A DNA stretch of 64,000 nucleotides from Candida dubliniensis CD36 (Eukaryota > Ascomycota > Pichiomycetes > Serinales > Debaryomycetaceae): contig NC_012862.1 of NCBI RefSeq assembly GCF_000026945.1, positions 860,501 through 924,500 on the forward strand, read 5' to 3'. The notes under the pieces are model-generated. The model was given only the letters and a program-made list of their open reading frames with translations, did no database searches and was not told where the DNA came from. A program made the position numbers and the translations under genes. Below are positions 30,438 through 40,900 of the stretch, in pieces; the first letter of the stretch is position 1, and each line of letters starts with the position of its first letter.

Positions 30438-32861
30438 TCAAAACTTACCAGCAAACTTTTGATGTTTATCGGTGAATTGTTTCTCCTCATACCACCATCT
30501 AATTGCTAAATCTCCTCGATTTATATCTAAACTTTCACTAATAACTTTCCATAACATATTGAATAAAAACTGTTGTTCTTTTGAATCGCTTCGAACAATC
30601 AAATCCCAAACCTGGTTTAACCACAGAATAAATACTGACAATGGAAAGTATGGAACCAAATTAATCAATGAAACTATAGTTGCTTCTCTTGCTGTTTCTG
30701 GTGTTAATCGATTATCAAAAAACTCAAATGGATGATTGTCAGAATTGGCCTTCCCAACAAGATCAGGTAAATACTTTTTAATAACTTTCTTTGATGGCGC
30801 TTTGGCTTTATTCTCATCAATAATATCATTGGCCAATTTCCCCTCTTGTTCTAATGTATTCAAAGTAGCATGTGCTTCAATCTCATTGACTGGTTGAGCT
30901 GATGTAAATGACACATTGCTCTCCTCTGTGGATGCCACCAAAGTAATTGATTTGACTTTAATTGGAACCCCTGGTTCAATTCTAGAATATTTGTTTAATA
31001 AAAATATAAAAAATTTCTCTGCCGAATTAATGAAAACAGTTTTCTCTCTATCGTTATAAGTAATGGGGTTAGATAAAATTTTCTTACCAATAGTCTCAAT
31101 AGCAATACTCAATTGGGTTGCTGATATTCTTTGCGGGAATTGTTCAAGCACCAACTCAATATATCGCATAACATCATTTAAATTGACTTTACTGTTATTG
31201 GCAAAATAAAATAGCAATACCGAATGACTAGCTTCCAATAAATCATTATTAGTATACTTTTTAGCGTCAACCAAATTAATCACAATATTGTAAATCTCTT
31301 TATTAAAAATATCTTGTGACCGTTGATGAGAAAGACGATTCAATTGTTGAAAATAGTTTTCCCATACTCCCAACACAAATAATATTTTAGAAGTGTCGAT
31401 ATAATTTGAATTTAACACATCGGGATACATATTGACTTCTTGATAATTACTCATTAAATATAATGTTAATTTTTCAAATCTGATCCCCGTGGTAAGTGCC
31501 AATTCGATGGTTAAATAATAAACAAAATTATAATTATCAAATCCACCCTGTCCAATAGATAATAAAATAAAATTAATATAATACAAATTGGTCATAATTT
31601 GTAATGAAATATCCCTATATTGATATTCAATATTCTTATTATTGTCTACTCGATTACCATAATAATTCCTTTGAGAAAACCAAAAAAAAGTTTTATTGGT
31701 CAATAGTCTACTATTAGCAGTTAAAAATCGACTTAAAACACCTTGAAATATAATTATTTGCGAAAACAATAAATTTTTCATAATAAACCGAAAATTCTGT
31801 ACCAATGGATTATTATTTGTTCCTGATTCAGGTGTATTATTAAAATTATTGAAAACTGAATGATCGTTAGTTTCATGATTCAATTGTTTGTTGAAATTGG
31901 TCATTATAATCAAACTTTCGCTAATAGCTTGGTCATTTAATTGAGTAAAATCTAATGTTGAAAAATAATGCTCAAGTAAAAATGAAATTTTATTCAAATG
32001 TTTAACCACTGGTTTACTCATAATTTCATTCAGTATAATTGATTCGCTATTTTCGTTATGAGGATTCAATTGGAAAAATTTTCGATACACCAACATCGAT
32101 ACATTACGATCAAGAAATATCATTTCAGTCAACTTCTGTATCATAAATACGCTACTGATGTTCTTGGTGTGAACAACAGTATCGCTGGAATTCTTGTAAT
32201 GCCTTTGACTATTCTTAAATACCAAGGCTAAACTCATCAAACTTAAATAATTGATATTATTATCAAGACTTTGAGATAAGCTATAAGGTAATGCATTATT
32301 AAACAATTGATAGATTTCTTTATCCAAATTTGCAAAAAACCATTTATATTCAATAAAATTGACTTCAGTATACAATTGATCACGCAATCCATTAGATAAT
32401 AATATTCCGGTGATTATGGGTAAAATTTTCCAACTATTCATTATCGGATTGTAACGTTGAAAATTTTGTAATTCTTTCAATATGAGGGTGTAAAATTCTT
32501 TGATTGATATTACTGGCATTGAAATCTTTAATTTTTTATCGATGATTAACTTGAAAACTTCTACAATTAAATAATTATCTTCAAAGTCAGAATCACCACC
32601 AAAACAAACAGGGCAATTTAAAAAACTTGCAATAACAAGTCGTAAATTATGTTCGTGTCTAATATAAGGAATGTAATTATATAAATATCCCAATACCTTA
32701 TTGGTTGTAGTATCTGGTTTAGGGTTTCTTAATTCATTAACAAGAAAATCTAGTTCTTGTGGTGATAGATTGGTATCAGGAGTGCCCCCAGGTATTCCAG
32801 GGCCATTCTGCAACAATAATGCTCTACCTTGAGGACCCAAGCTTTGATATAAGTTGGACAT
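30438..32861 (-). CDS. PEX8: Peroxin Pex8 (peroxisomal importomer linker)
   Basis: 807 residues from the ATG at 32861; the open frame continues upstream but with only a GTG start, so this Met is preferred. The protein is all-helical and low in obvious motifs. The end matches S. cerevisiae Pex8: a WLN...W/L stretch, then LLWKVISESLDINRGDLAIRWWYEE, comparable with the LWEMVSSLESSLAIDWWY block. Pex8 sits on the lumenal face of the peroxisomal membrane, joins the docking and RING complexes and helps unload Pex5. S. cerevisiae Pex8 ends in the PTS1 SKL. This one ends AGKF, which is not a PTS1. A GTAAGT overlaps the last codons. Low identity is normal for this family, so the call leans on the C-terminal block. 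Confidence 0.72.
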   Translation of the reverse strand: MSNLYQSLGPQGRALLLQNGPGIPGGTPDTNLSPQELDFLVNELRNPKPDTTTNKVLGYLYNYIPYIRHEHNLRLVIASFLNCPVCFGGDSDFEDNYLIVEVFKLIIDKKLKISMPVISIKEFYTLILKELQNFQRYNPIMNSWKILPIITGILLSNGLRDQLYTEVNFIEYKWFFANLDKEIYQLFNNALPYSLSQSLDNNINYLSLMSLALVFKNSQRHYKNSSDTVVHTKNISSVFMIQKLTEMIFLDRNVSMLVYRKFFQLNPHNENSESIILNEIMSKPVVKHLNKISFLLEHYFSTLDFTQLNDQAISESLIIMTNFNKQLNHETNDHSVFNNFNNTPESGTNNNPLVQNFRFIMKNLLFSQIIIFQGVLSRFLTANSRLLTNKTFFWFSQRNYYGNRVDNNKNIEYQYRDISLQIMTNLYYINFILLSIGQGGFDNYNFVYYLTIELALTTGIRFEKLTLYLMSNYQEVNMYPDVLNSNYIDTSKILFVLGVWENYFQQLNRLSHQRSQDIFNKEIYNIVINLVDAKKYTNNDLLEASHSVLLFYFANNSKVNLNDVMRYIELVLEQFPQRISATQLSIAIETIGKKILSNPITYNDREKTVFINSAEKFFIFLLNKYSRIEPGVPIKVKSITLVASTEESNVSFTSAQPVNEIEAHATLNTLEQEGKLANDIIDENKAKAPSKKVIKKYLPDLVGKANSDNHPFEFFDNRLTPETAREATIVSLINLVPYFPLSVFILWLNQVWDLIVRSDSKEQQFLFNMLWKVISESLDINRGDLAIRWWYEEKQFTDKHQKFAGKF

Positions 32862-33555
32862 CTTATTTTTGATAGAATGGGGTCGACTAGCTAGATTGGA
32901 AGTTGTGGGAATCTTGTATTCATAAGAAAGCAAAAGAAAAAGTGTCTTTTTTGCTTTCGCTCCACATTTTCCAGTCGCATCAAATGGCACTTTCACACGT
33001 AATAAAAAAAAAAAAAACTACTGCGTCTAAAAGAGTGGGGCGAACAAAAATGAAGAAACAACAAGTCGTGTAGATTTCTTCAAACCCAAGTAGTTTTGCC
33101 GAGGAGTTTTATTAATTGGTTTTTTTCAGAATGGTCACCACTTAGTTTGAGTGAAATGCTAGTTTTAATTGTTCATTATCTTCTAGTTGCAACGAATGTT
33201 AATTAATGTGATCTATCGAAAACAAACCACCAATGAAAAGAACGAATTTAAGACGTAGTTTCTGTATATGATTGTTTTTTTTTTTTGCAACCAAATTGTG
33301 ATTTCAATACGACACTCTAGCAGGTATGTATTTGTTCAAGTAGTTTTGTAAAGATTTCTTTCAGAATACCTTATGTTCTGTATAGTGGAAATTATCGTTA
33401 TAATCCTATCAAGTAAGTCATTACCTCCATTTACTGCTAGTTGGTGGTTCTTAAAAAGGAACTAGGTATTCTTTTGAATTAAAAATTATACTATTGGCAA
33501 TAACCTCTATTTTTGCTGCCACCATTAGATAAAAGTTGGGAATTCTTCAATAATT
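32862..33555. other. Divergent spacer between PEX8 and the spliced secreted-type gene
   Basis: About 690 bp. It contains an A run (33004-33017), a T run (33275-33286) and GT[A]TGT/GTAAGT-like sequences at 33323 and 33411 that could be 5' splice sites of an upstream exon of the next gene. No gene is called. Confidence 0.3.
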
Positions 33556-34572
33556 GTGTTGCCAAAAAGAAAAACTTTTCTTTGGTCAATTCTCTCATTC
33601 TACTTGATACTAACAATGCCCTGCCAGGCGTATAATTATAACATTGATAAATATTCAGTTTATAAATCAGGCACGAACTCATGGTATCATTACCCACAAA
33701 GGACTGATTTATCTATAACATTTGTCTATAATGGTGTTCAAGCTGATCAAATTGATGTTACTGTTCATTGGAAAGGTTCGAATTTGGTACGCATATTCTA
33801 TAATCTTCAATGATTATTCATTTTTGTTGGTTTATAATCTTGGATTTTTTGACTAACCAAACAATCAAATCAGGATAATTTTAATCTTTTCAATACCAAT
33901 AAATGTAAAACAACAGTGTTGTGCAGACAACCTTGCATTGGTGTTAAGCAAGTCAATGACAATGGAATTATTTTCAAACGATTCCAAATCAGTTTGATCA
34001 ATGAAGTAACAAACAATTTTGACATGTGTTGTACTATGTTTAAACTATTTAATTTTCAAATCAAGATCAAGGATAATATCAATGAAATCAAGAATAAAAA
34101 AAGTTATGATAACATTCAAGTAAGTAATCCACAAACCGTACCACCAATCCAAACTACTTCTGATTCTCAAATATACTCATTGATGCAATCACAGCCTTGT
34201 GTATCCCAAGTACCAGTTCAGATTACATCACAGAATATGGCTTCGTGTTTTTCATCTTTTCAAACACAACCACTGCAACCACATGTACAAATTATAGAAC
34301 CACTGGTTTACCCATTATATACTCAATCTGGTCATTTTATTCAACAAGGCAATATTCCTGAAACGACTAACAACATTGTATCTACTGATTTGAAAATAAA
34401 TGCAACTACACAAACACTACCAGAAAAATCACAATCCGTTTTCCTTGATGATATAAATGAATTGAAAAAAATTACTAATTCTTCTTTACGATCAGCTATC
34501 AGAACTCTGCTAAAACTGAAAGATTTTTTAGCTTTGATAGATCGATTAGATAAAATAATTACTGATATTTGA
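33556..34572 (+). CDS. Putative secreted or membrane-lumen protein, spliced, start unresolved
   Basis: Two exons in one frame: exon 1 through 33786 and exon 2 from 33874 to the stop at 34572, about 309 codons. The intron (33787-33873, 87 bp) begins GTACGC, has the branch point GACTAAC at 33851-33857 and ends ATCAG. Exon 1 encodes a signal-peptide-like segment (KRKTFLWSILSFYLILTMPCQA) and then a Tyr-rich stretch YNYNIDKYSVYKSGTNSWYHYP. Exon 2 has several Cys, then a Gln/Thr/Pro-rich region and a C-terminal helical segment. No in-frame ATG lies between the upstream stop (33526-33528) and the signal peptide. A short 5' exon, a GTG/TTG start or start loss are all possible; 33556 is only the earliest GTG. 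I recognise no family. Confidence 0.5.
33787..33873 (+). other. Spliceosomal intron
   Basis: 87 bp, GTACGC...GACTAAC...ATCAG. Removing it joins the reading frame NL/DNFNLF without a stop. Retained, it stops within ten codons. The donor GTACGC departs from the common GTATGT. Confidence 0.6.
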
Positions 34573-34908
34573 AAATACAGGAGGTTATTTTCTGAATTAT
34601 CAGTTATCGGTTAGTCAAGACAAGTTTTGCTAATAACAGATTTCCGTCAATTGGAAAATGCTCTAACAAGATATAGCTAGTATCATATAGGTAGCTTGCC
34701 TTAAAAAATAAACTCCTATTTATAATCGTCTGCTGCAGTAAATAACAGTTTCTTCTTTTGCTTTACAAAGTAAAAGTAACAAATATGAAGTAGCTTCGTC
34801 AATTGAAGAAAAGGAATTTGCAAATGCAAGCTATAAAGGAGTCTTTTGGTTAATGTACTAGGATTCATTACAAATTACTCAGTTTCATGCGTCTGCAATT
34901 CCAATAAC
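34573..34908. other. Spacer before tRNA-Ala
   Basis: 336 bp of AT-rich 3' flank and tRNA 5' flank. Nothing else is supported. Confidence 0.3.
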
Positions 34909-34981
34909 GGGCGTGTGGCGTAGTTGGTAGCGCGTTCCCTTAGCATGGGAAAGGTCATGAGTTCGACTCTTATCTCGTCCA
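34909..34981 (+). tRNA. tRNA-Ala (anticodon AGC)
   Basis: 73 nt without an intron. The acceptor GGGCGTG pairs with CTCGTCC with one mismatch; the D arm contains GTAGTTGGTAGC. The anticodon stem TTCCC/GGGAA encloses TTAGCAT (anticodon AGC, read as IGC, Ala), and the T loop TTCGACT is present. The A and B boxes are recognisable and a long T run follows at 34986-34996. Confidence 0.93.
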
Positions 34982-34985
34982 GTTC

Positions 34986-34996
34986 TTTTTTTTTTT
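34986..34996 (+). terminator. RNA polymerase III terminator of tRNA-Ala
   Basis: A T run about five bases after the tRNA end on the sense strand, the normal Pol III stop signal. Confidence 0.85.
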
Positions 34997-35412
34997 TGGC
35001 TTGTCTAGTGTTGAGGAAGGTTGGATGATACACTGCAAGGTCATAGTAACATATCATCTGCTTATAATAAACTTTTGCCAGCAATATTTCACTGCTAATT
35101 AGAATGAGTTATTATTTTTTAGAACTGGAATAGTGGTTAGATTTTTTTTAAGTCATCATTGCTTACATAAATACACCAAAAAAAAAAAACAATGTCAATA
35201 TCCTATTCCAAATATGGTAGCACTAAACAAATGGTTACTTGATTCAAAAGACGTCTGAAAACCTGGAGTTCCTACATTTTATTCGATTGATATGTACATG
35301 ATACTCTATGAATCAAACTATTAACTAGGAACAACAAAAACAGAAGCTTAGAAAATTCATTATAGTTTATCAAGTCAATCACTCTTATTCTTACAGCATT
35401 CTATCATAAAAC
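34997..35412. other. Spacer between tRNA-Ala and HEM13
   Basis: About 415 bp, 3' flank of HEM13 (minus). No gene or repeat is supported beyond short A and T runs. Confidence 0.3.
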
Positions 35413-36384
35413 TCAAACCCATTCAATAGGATTCTTTAAAACTTGCAACAATTTGTCTTCCTCGGATCCTGGTTCAGGATGATGATCGTACACCCAGCTT
35501 GCAGTTGCAGGTAATGACATTAAAATACTTTCAACTCGAGACCCTGGAGTTTGTAACCCAAATTGAGTACCACGGTCCAAGACCAAATTAAACTCAACGT
35601 ATCTTCCTCTTCTAATTTGCTGCCAGTTTCTCTGTTCTGGGGTGTAAGGTGTGTCTTTTCTTTTGGCAACAATTGGGGCATAGGCCGGGATAAATGCATC
35701 AAAACACGATTCAACAATTTTCAAAATTTCATCAGCAGGCTTACTATCGAAATCATCAAAAAAGATCCCACCAATACCTCTAGATTCACCACGATGTTTG
35801 ATAAAGAAATATTCATCACACCATTTTTTATATTTAGGGTACAATTCTGGATCGAACTTATCCAACGCATCTTTATGTTGTTGATGGAACCATTTGGCGT
35901 CCTCTTCGTACAAATAAGATGGAGTTAAATCGGCACCACCACCAAACCACCATGTTTGAGTTTCATTAGTTTCAGGATCACTGGTTTCAAAATATCTATA
36001 ATTGGCATGAGTAGTAGGAGCATGAGGGTTGATTGGATGAATAACCAAGGATAATCCACAGGCGAAAAAGTTGACACTACCATCTTTGGATGATCCCTTC
36101 AAATTGGAATGATCAGCTCTCATTCTTTCAACTGCCTGCGGTGGTAATTTCCCGTGAACAATAGAGATATTTACTCCACCTTTTTCAAATGTAGTACCAT
36201 TCTGTAATACCATTGATTGACCACCACCACCGTTGTCACCTTTTAACCAGGTATCGGTGTGAAATTTAACAGTATCTAACTCGGCAATAGCATCGGTGAT
36301 TTGTTGTTGTTTCAAACGGACAAGTGCTTCCATTCTTTCTCTAATTGGGAAAGACTTATCATGAATTTGTTCAGCGGTGACCAT
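35413..36384 (-). CDS. HEM13: Coproporphyrinogen III oxidase (oxygen-dependent)
   Basis: 323 residues from the ATG at 36384; upstream codons in frame are from TG-repeat leader sequence and begin at a TTG, so they are not used. It converts coproporphyrinogen III to protoporphyrinogen IX with O2, a late step of heme synthesis, in the cytosol of yeasts. Family blocks are clear: [13 protein letters not shown] (~75), [28 protein letters not shown] (~110-140), [18 protein letters not shown] (~150), [11 protein letters not shown] (~210) and a C-terminal [34 protein letters not shown]. Length matches S. cerevisiae Hem13 (328). There is no presequence. Confidence 0.96.
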   Translation of the reverse strand: MVTAEQIHDKSFPIRERMEALVRLKQQQITDAIAELDTVKFHTDTWLKGDNGGGGQSMVLQNGTTFEKGGVNISIVHGKLPPQAVERMRADHSNLKGSSKDGSVNFFACGLSLVIHPINPHAPTTHANYRYFETSDPETNETQTWWFGGGADLTPSYLYEEDAKWFHQQHKDALDKFDPELYPKYKKWCDEYFFIKHRGESRGIGGIFFDDFDSKPADEILKIVESCFDAFIPAYAPIVAKRKDTPYTPEQRNWQQIRRGRYVEFNLVLDRGTQFGLQTPGSRVESILMSLPATASWVYDHHPEPGSEEDKLLQVLKNPIEWV

Positions 36385-37928
36385 GATTGAGTGTGTGTGT
36401 GTGTATCTGTGGGTGTGTTTGTTTAGGTGGGTTCTAGGAAATTGGATTGTCAGTTTTCTTATATTTTCACTTCCTTTATTTAGACAGGCGAGGGAAAAAA
36501 GAAAAAGAGACAAGAATTGGAAGTGGGAAAAAGCTACTGACTTTTATACAAAAAGAAGATATTTATAGACAAGACAATGTTGTTTTCAATATATGAGACA
36601 ATAATTGCAAAATAATAAAAATTAAAAATTTTTTTTAAAAAAAACAACAACAAATAATTAATAAGACAATTGATGTTATTGCTCGGTTTTTTTTTTCTTT
36701 ATTTGAATTGGGTGTTGTTACTTCAAGTTATCACTTGACGTGTCAAAAAAAAAAAAAAACAACAAATGATCTGCAAATTGAGGATTTTGCAAGTCCTTTT
36801 TTTTGTTGTTGCTGTTGTTGTTATTGCTGTGGGATGATGATGATGATGATAGTTATACAAACGACAACAAACAAAAAAAAAGACTATTGCGAGAGAGGAG
36901 GTGATGGCAGTGATGGTGGCAGTGGTGTGTATGAATGTATCAATTACAAATGAAAAAGAATACTCAACTCAAATCTTTGATGAACTCTGAGAATACGACG
37001 AAGAGTGAGAACAGAGACAAAGTTTCATCGGCATTTTAGTTTAGATATGAACGACCAAAAGTAAAGTTGTGAATGTAAAGCGAAAGTTTCGGGGCTGCTT
37101 TTTTAGTTAGTCGTGTAAAACATCACAATCGTAAAATATCAACTCACTTTTTGAACAAATCTTTTCCATCAACAACAAAGAAAGCCTTTCCATCCATCCC
37201 ACCCCCACCCACTTGAAATGATAATCACACCATTTTAAAGATTTATCTGATTTCGGAGTTGTCTTTCTTTTTGTTTTGTCAATTATTATTACAAATCCAA
37301 TGAATATGATTGGTTCAATATAAACGGGTTACTAGTATTGTTGGGTAGAAATACAAAAACCACTCCATGATTGATCGGATCAGTTGATTAATTGAAACAG
37401 GTTCTTTTATTATTCTTCCCCTTTCTTTCTTCCCTTTTCTTTTGTGTCATAGTACAAACCATTTCTTTCTTTCTTTTTTTTTTAAGCAACTGCTGCTCCA
37501 TTGATTACAGCAATGTTGATTGTTGGTCCTCAATGTCAACTGATGAACCGTTCGTTCATTTACAACATTGCTTTTAGCCTCAAAGAAAAAAAAAAAAAAA
37601 GCGAATAAGTGAATCTGACCGAGCCCAATTCACACCTAGATTCACTTTAATATACATAACCACAACTTACGTCTAAATCGACTTCCCAAGTCTTACAATT
37701 CACAGCTATAGTTATAAAGTCATACGATTTATTATACGATCTAAGCAGAGTTTCTTTTTTTTTTTTCCCGTATTTTTAGTTTCTTCTAATGTATTGCCCC
37801 TAACATAATTATACCTAATATCGTAATAACAAACTAATTAAATTCTATTCTACTTTTAATTCCAATAACATCTTTTTCCTAGCAAGTTTTCCTTTTCTTC
37901 CGCTTTTAATACTACCACAACCAGGTTG
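36385..37928. promoter_or_regulatory. Upstream region of HEM13 and 3' flank of the ABC transporter
   Basis: 1.54 kb without a credible gene. It has a GT repeat just upstream of HEM13 (36386-36402), several T and A runs, GTT/GATGAT repeats near 36800-36850 and pyrimidine-rich DNA at 37410-37490. HEM13 promoters in yeasts respond to oxygen and heme, but I could not pin a site. Confidence 0.4.
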
Positions 37929-40900
37929 TTATTCTTTCTTTTTATGTTTAATTCTACTTTCTCTATTACCTTTGGGAACTCGAGCTAGCCAATAAAGGAA
38001 AATCGCAAGAACAACATTAATAACAATAAATGCATTGAAAATACCGTAGTTTCTCCATCGTTCACTAAATAATGCATTGACCGATTTCAAGAACGTATTG
38101 GTTTCATCCATTGTACAATAGCTACAGGAAACACCTGGCTTTGTATCATTCGCCAGTAATAGATAACCTCCATATATCGTTATGAATGCCAGCATGTATT
38201 CTTGACAAGTTTGACCTGCGGGAGGTTCAATAACCACATATTCATGCTCAGCACATACAACTCTGGTATTGGCCAACCCTGTAGATAATATCGCTTGAAT
38301 CAAATAAGTAAATGGATTGCATCGATACATAAATATCCAGAATCGTGGGAGCTGATTAGGACCAGCTAAGACCCCACAAAACATCAAACATAATGAAAAC
38401 AATAAATTTGCTAAATTTGCAGCAGCATCAGGTAGTTCAAGAAATGAATTACATAAATGTCCCATGGTCGAAACATAAACATAAAACGAGACCTGTAATA
38501 ACCAAGTTAATACTCCACGACTAACTACTTGGTTTGTCGGTTCAGCATTCATGTATAACCCAACAGGATAATACCAGCAAAAATATGCAATTGTACCAAG
38601 AACAATTTGGAAAGGGATTTCCGATGTTATTTGTGCAGCAATGAACGCAAACCAACTAAAAGTCCTGGCAGGCGATTCTCTAACCTCGAATAAATCACGT
38701 TGCTTCACATAATATGGTAACATTTGTTGCATTAAAGTATTGAATGGAATAAATGACATGAAAATTGCAAACATTTGATTCTGTAGCCCTTGGATAGTTT
38801 TGTCGGCTTTGAAAAACGAAAACCCATTGAATAATGAAGACGAAACCACCAAAAAGAGTTTGGAATAAATGTACCCTGGAGTTCGCCAATCTTCTACTAT
38901 AGTTCTCCACGTTACCAACAAATACTGTTTCCAAAGAGGACATGCATATGTTAATCGGGACTCTTTTTCATCACGTCCGTTAGATGACAGCAGTAATGGA
39001 GACAACTTTGATAATTCAGTTTCCATTCTACTAATCTCGTCCTTAACAGCTTTATACTCACTAGAGTTTCTCCATACTTCAAAATAATCTTGCTTAGCAT
39101 GTGACCCCGGTGCAGCACCAACAACTTCTAGCATCCATTCGGCAGGATTGGCTTCCTTAGGACATGGGTCAGCGCCATTTCTTTCAAAATAATCAATCAT
39201 GGTTTGACAGTTCTGTCCCAACTCTCCAAAATACACCGTTTGACCGCCTCTTTGCAAAAATAAAAGTCTGTCAAATTCAGCCATAATAAGAGCAGACGGT
39301 TGATGTATTGTACACAATATAGCTTGTCCATGATCTGCCAATTTTCTCATCAATTTACAAATTGACCAAGCAGTTTGCGAGTCCAACCCTGATGTTGGTT
39401 CATCCAAAAACAACAATAGTTTGGGTTTGGCAACCAATTCTACTCCAATGGTTAATCTTTTCCTCTGCTCAACATTTAATCCTTCACCGGCAACACCAAC
39501 TACTGCATCAGCATAGGTTTTCATATCCAATAAATCAATTATGTATTCAACATATTCGTCTTTTTCTTGCTTGGACACATAGTTGGGTTGTCGCAAATAT
39601 GCTGAGAACCGGAATGCTTCTCTTACAGTTGAAGTCGGTAAATGTAAATCTTGTTGCTGAACATACCCAATCGACCTTGGAAAAGACGAGTCTAGTGAAT
39701 GACCGTTAACCAATCTGGCTCCTTCCGTCACAACACCAACAGTAAGTCTCCCCGACAAGCAATTCAATAGAGTTGTTTTACCGGCACCAGTAGCACCCAT
39801 TAATGCCGTGATTTGTCCAGGAACAACCCAACCATCAACATGGTCTAAAATGATTCGATCCTCTTTTTTTATTCTAATTTGATACGTCAAATCTTTCCAA
39901 AAAAAAATCTCTTGCTGGTTCCTATTACCGGAAAGATCGAGTCTCTTATCGGTGGCAATATCTCCATCTTCTTCTTCTTCTATGTCACTTGGATAAACTA
40001 ATTTGTCATTGCTAAATTGACCTGTTTCAATATCTTCAATACTGCCAGTAGTGGCACCACCAGCTTTTTGACTCTGTCTTTTATGTTTTTTCAACCCACT
40101 TTTGAGAAACAATACAATTTCACCCTTTTGCATTGCTCCCTTATTATACTCAGTTAACCATATATAAACTCCCAAGAATACAATAGCAAACGCAATAGCA
40201 ATACCCAAGTTTCTCCATTTATGGGAATTATAATATTCGTAAGCATATTTCAAGTAGTTGGTCCCGTCAACAAATGGTTCTCCTGGAACTGACCCTACTG
40301 CCGTGCACACTTTATTCTTCGAATCAACGTTCTCATATCCAAGTCCAGACGGAATATACTGCGAACACTCAAATTGACGGTCATAAAACTCATTGACCAT
40401 GATCGACTCAAATATATATCCAACAGGGTTAATATAAGTAATCCACCTGGCCCATCCCAACATACTTGGTTTAGGAATGACAAATCCAGTGTAAATAACC
40501 ATGGCTAACAATAAGATGGTTGAAGGGGTCATTGCTCCTGCCAATGACGTTGTCACAGCACCAATGGTCCGGAAAAAATGGGACATCACCAATGTTGCCC
40601 ATATATTCATCAACCAATAAAAGAAAAACCGGCCTGGGTCACGTCTCAAATTGACCATAAAATAGAAAACAAGGTTGAATGAAACTGATGACGCTAATTT
40701 GATGGGCAATTCAGATATGATACTTGCCAAGGCATCAGCAGAGGGGCAATACAAGGCAAATTTCCGATGCTTTTCAACAACTGGTCGAGTTTCGTACATC
40801 GTCATGACTTCCAACAACGAGGAAAATGCATTAAATAAAACAGAATAAAATAATGCTGCTCCACGATAGTAAAATGATTCTGTTGTAGATGGCAAATTAT

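Noticed and set aside
34875..35084. 69-codon minus frame across the tRNA-Ala
   Set aside because: It is antisense to the tRNA, so not a protein gene.
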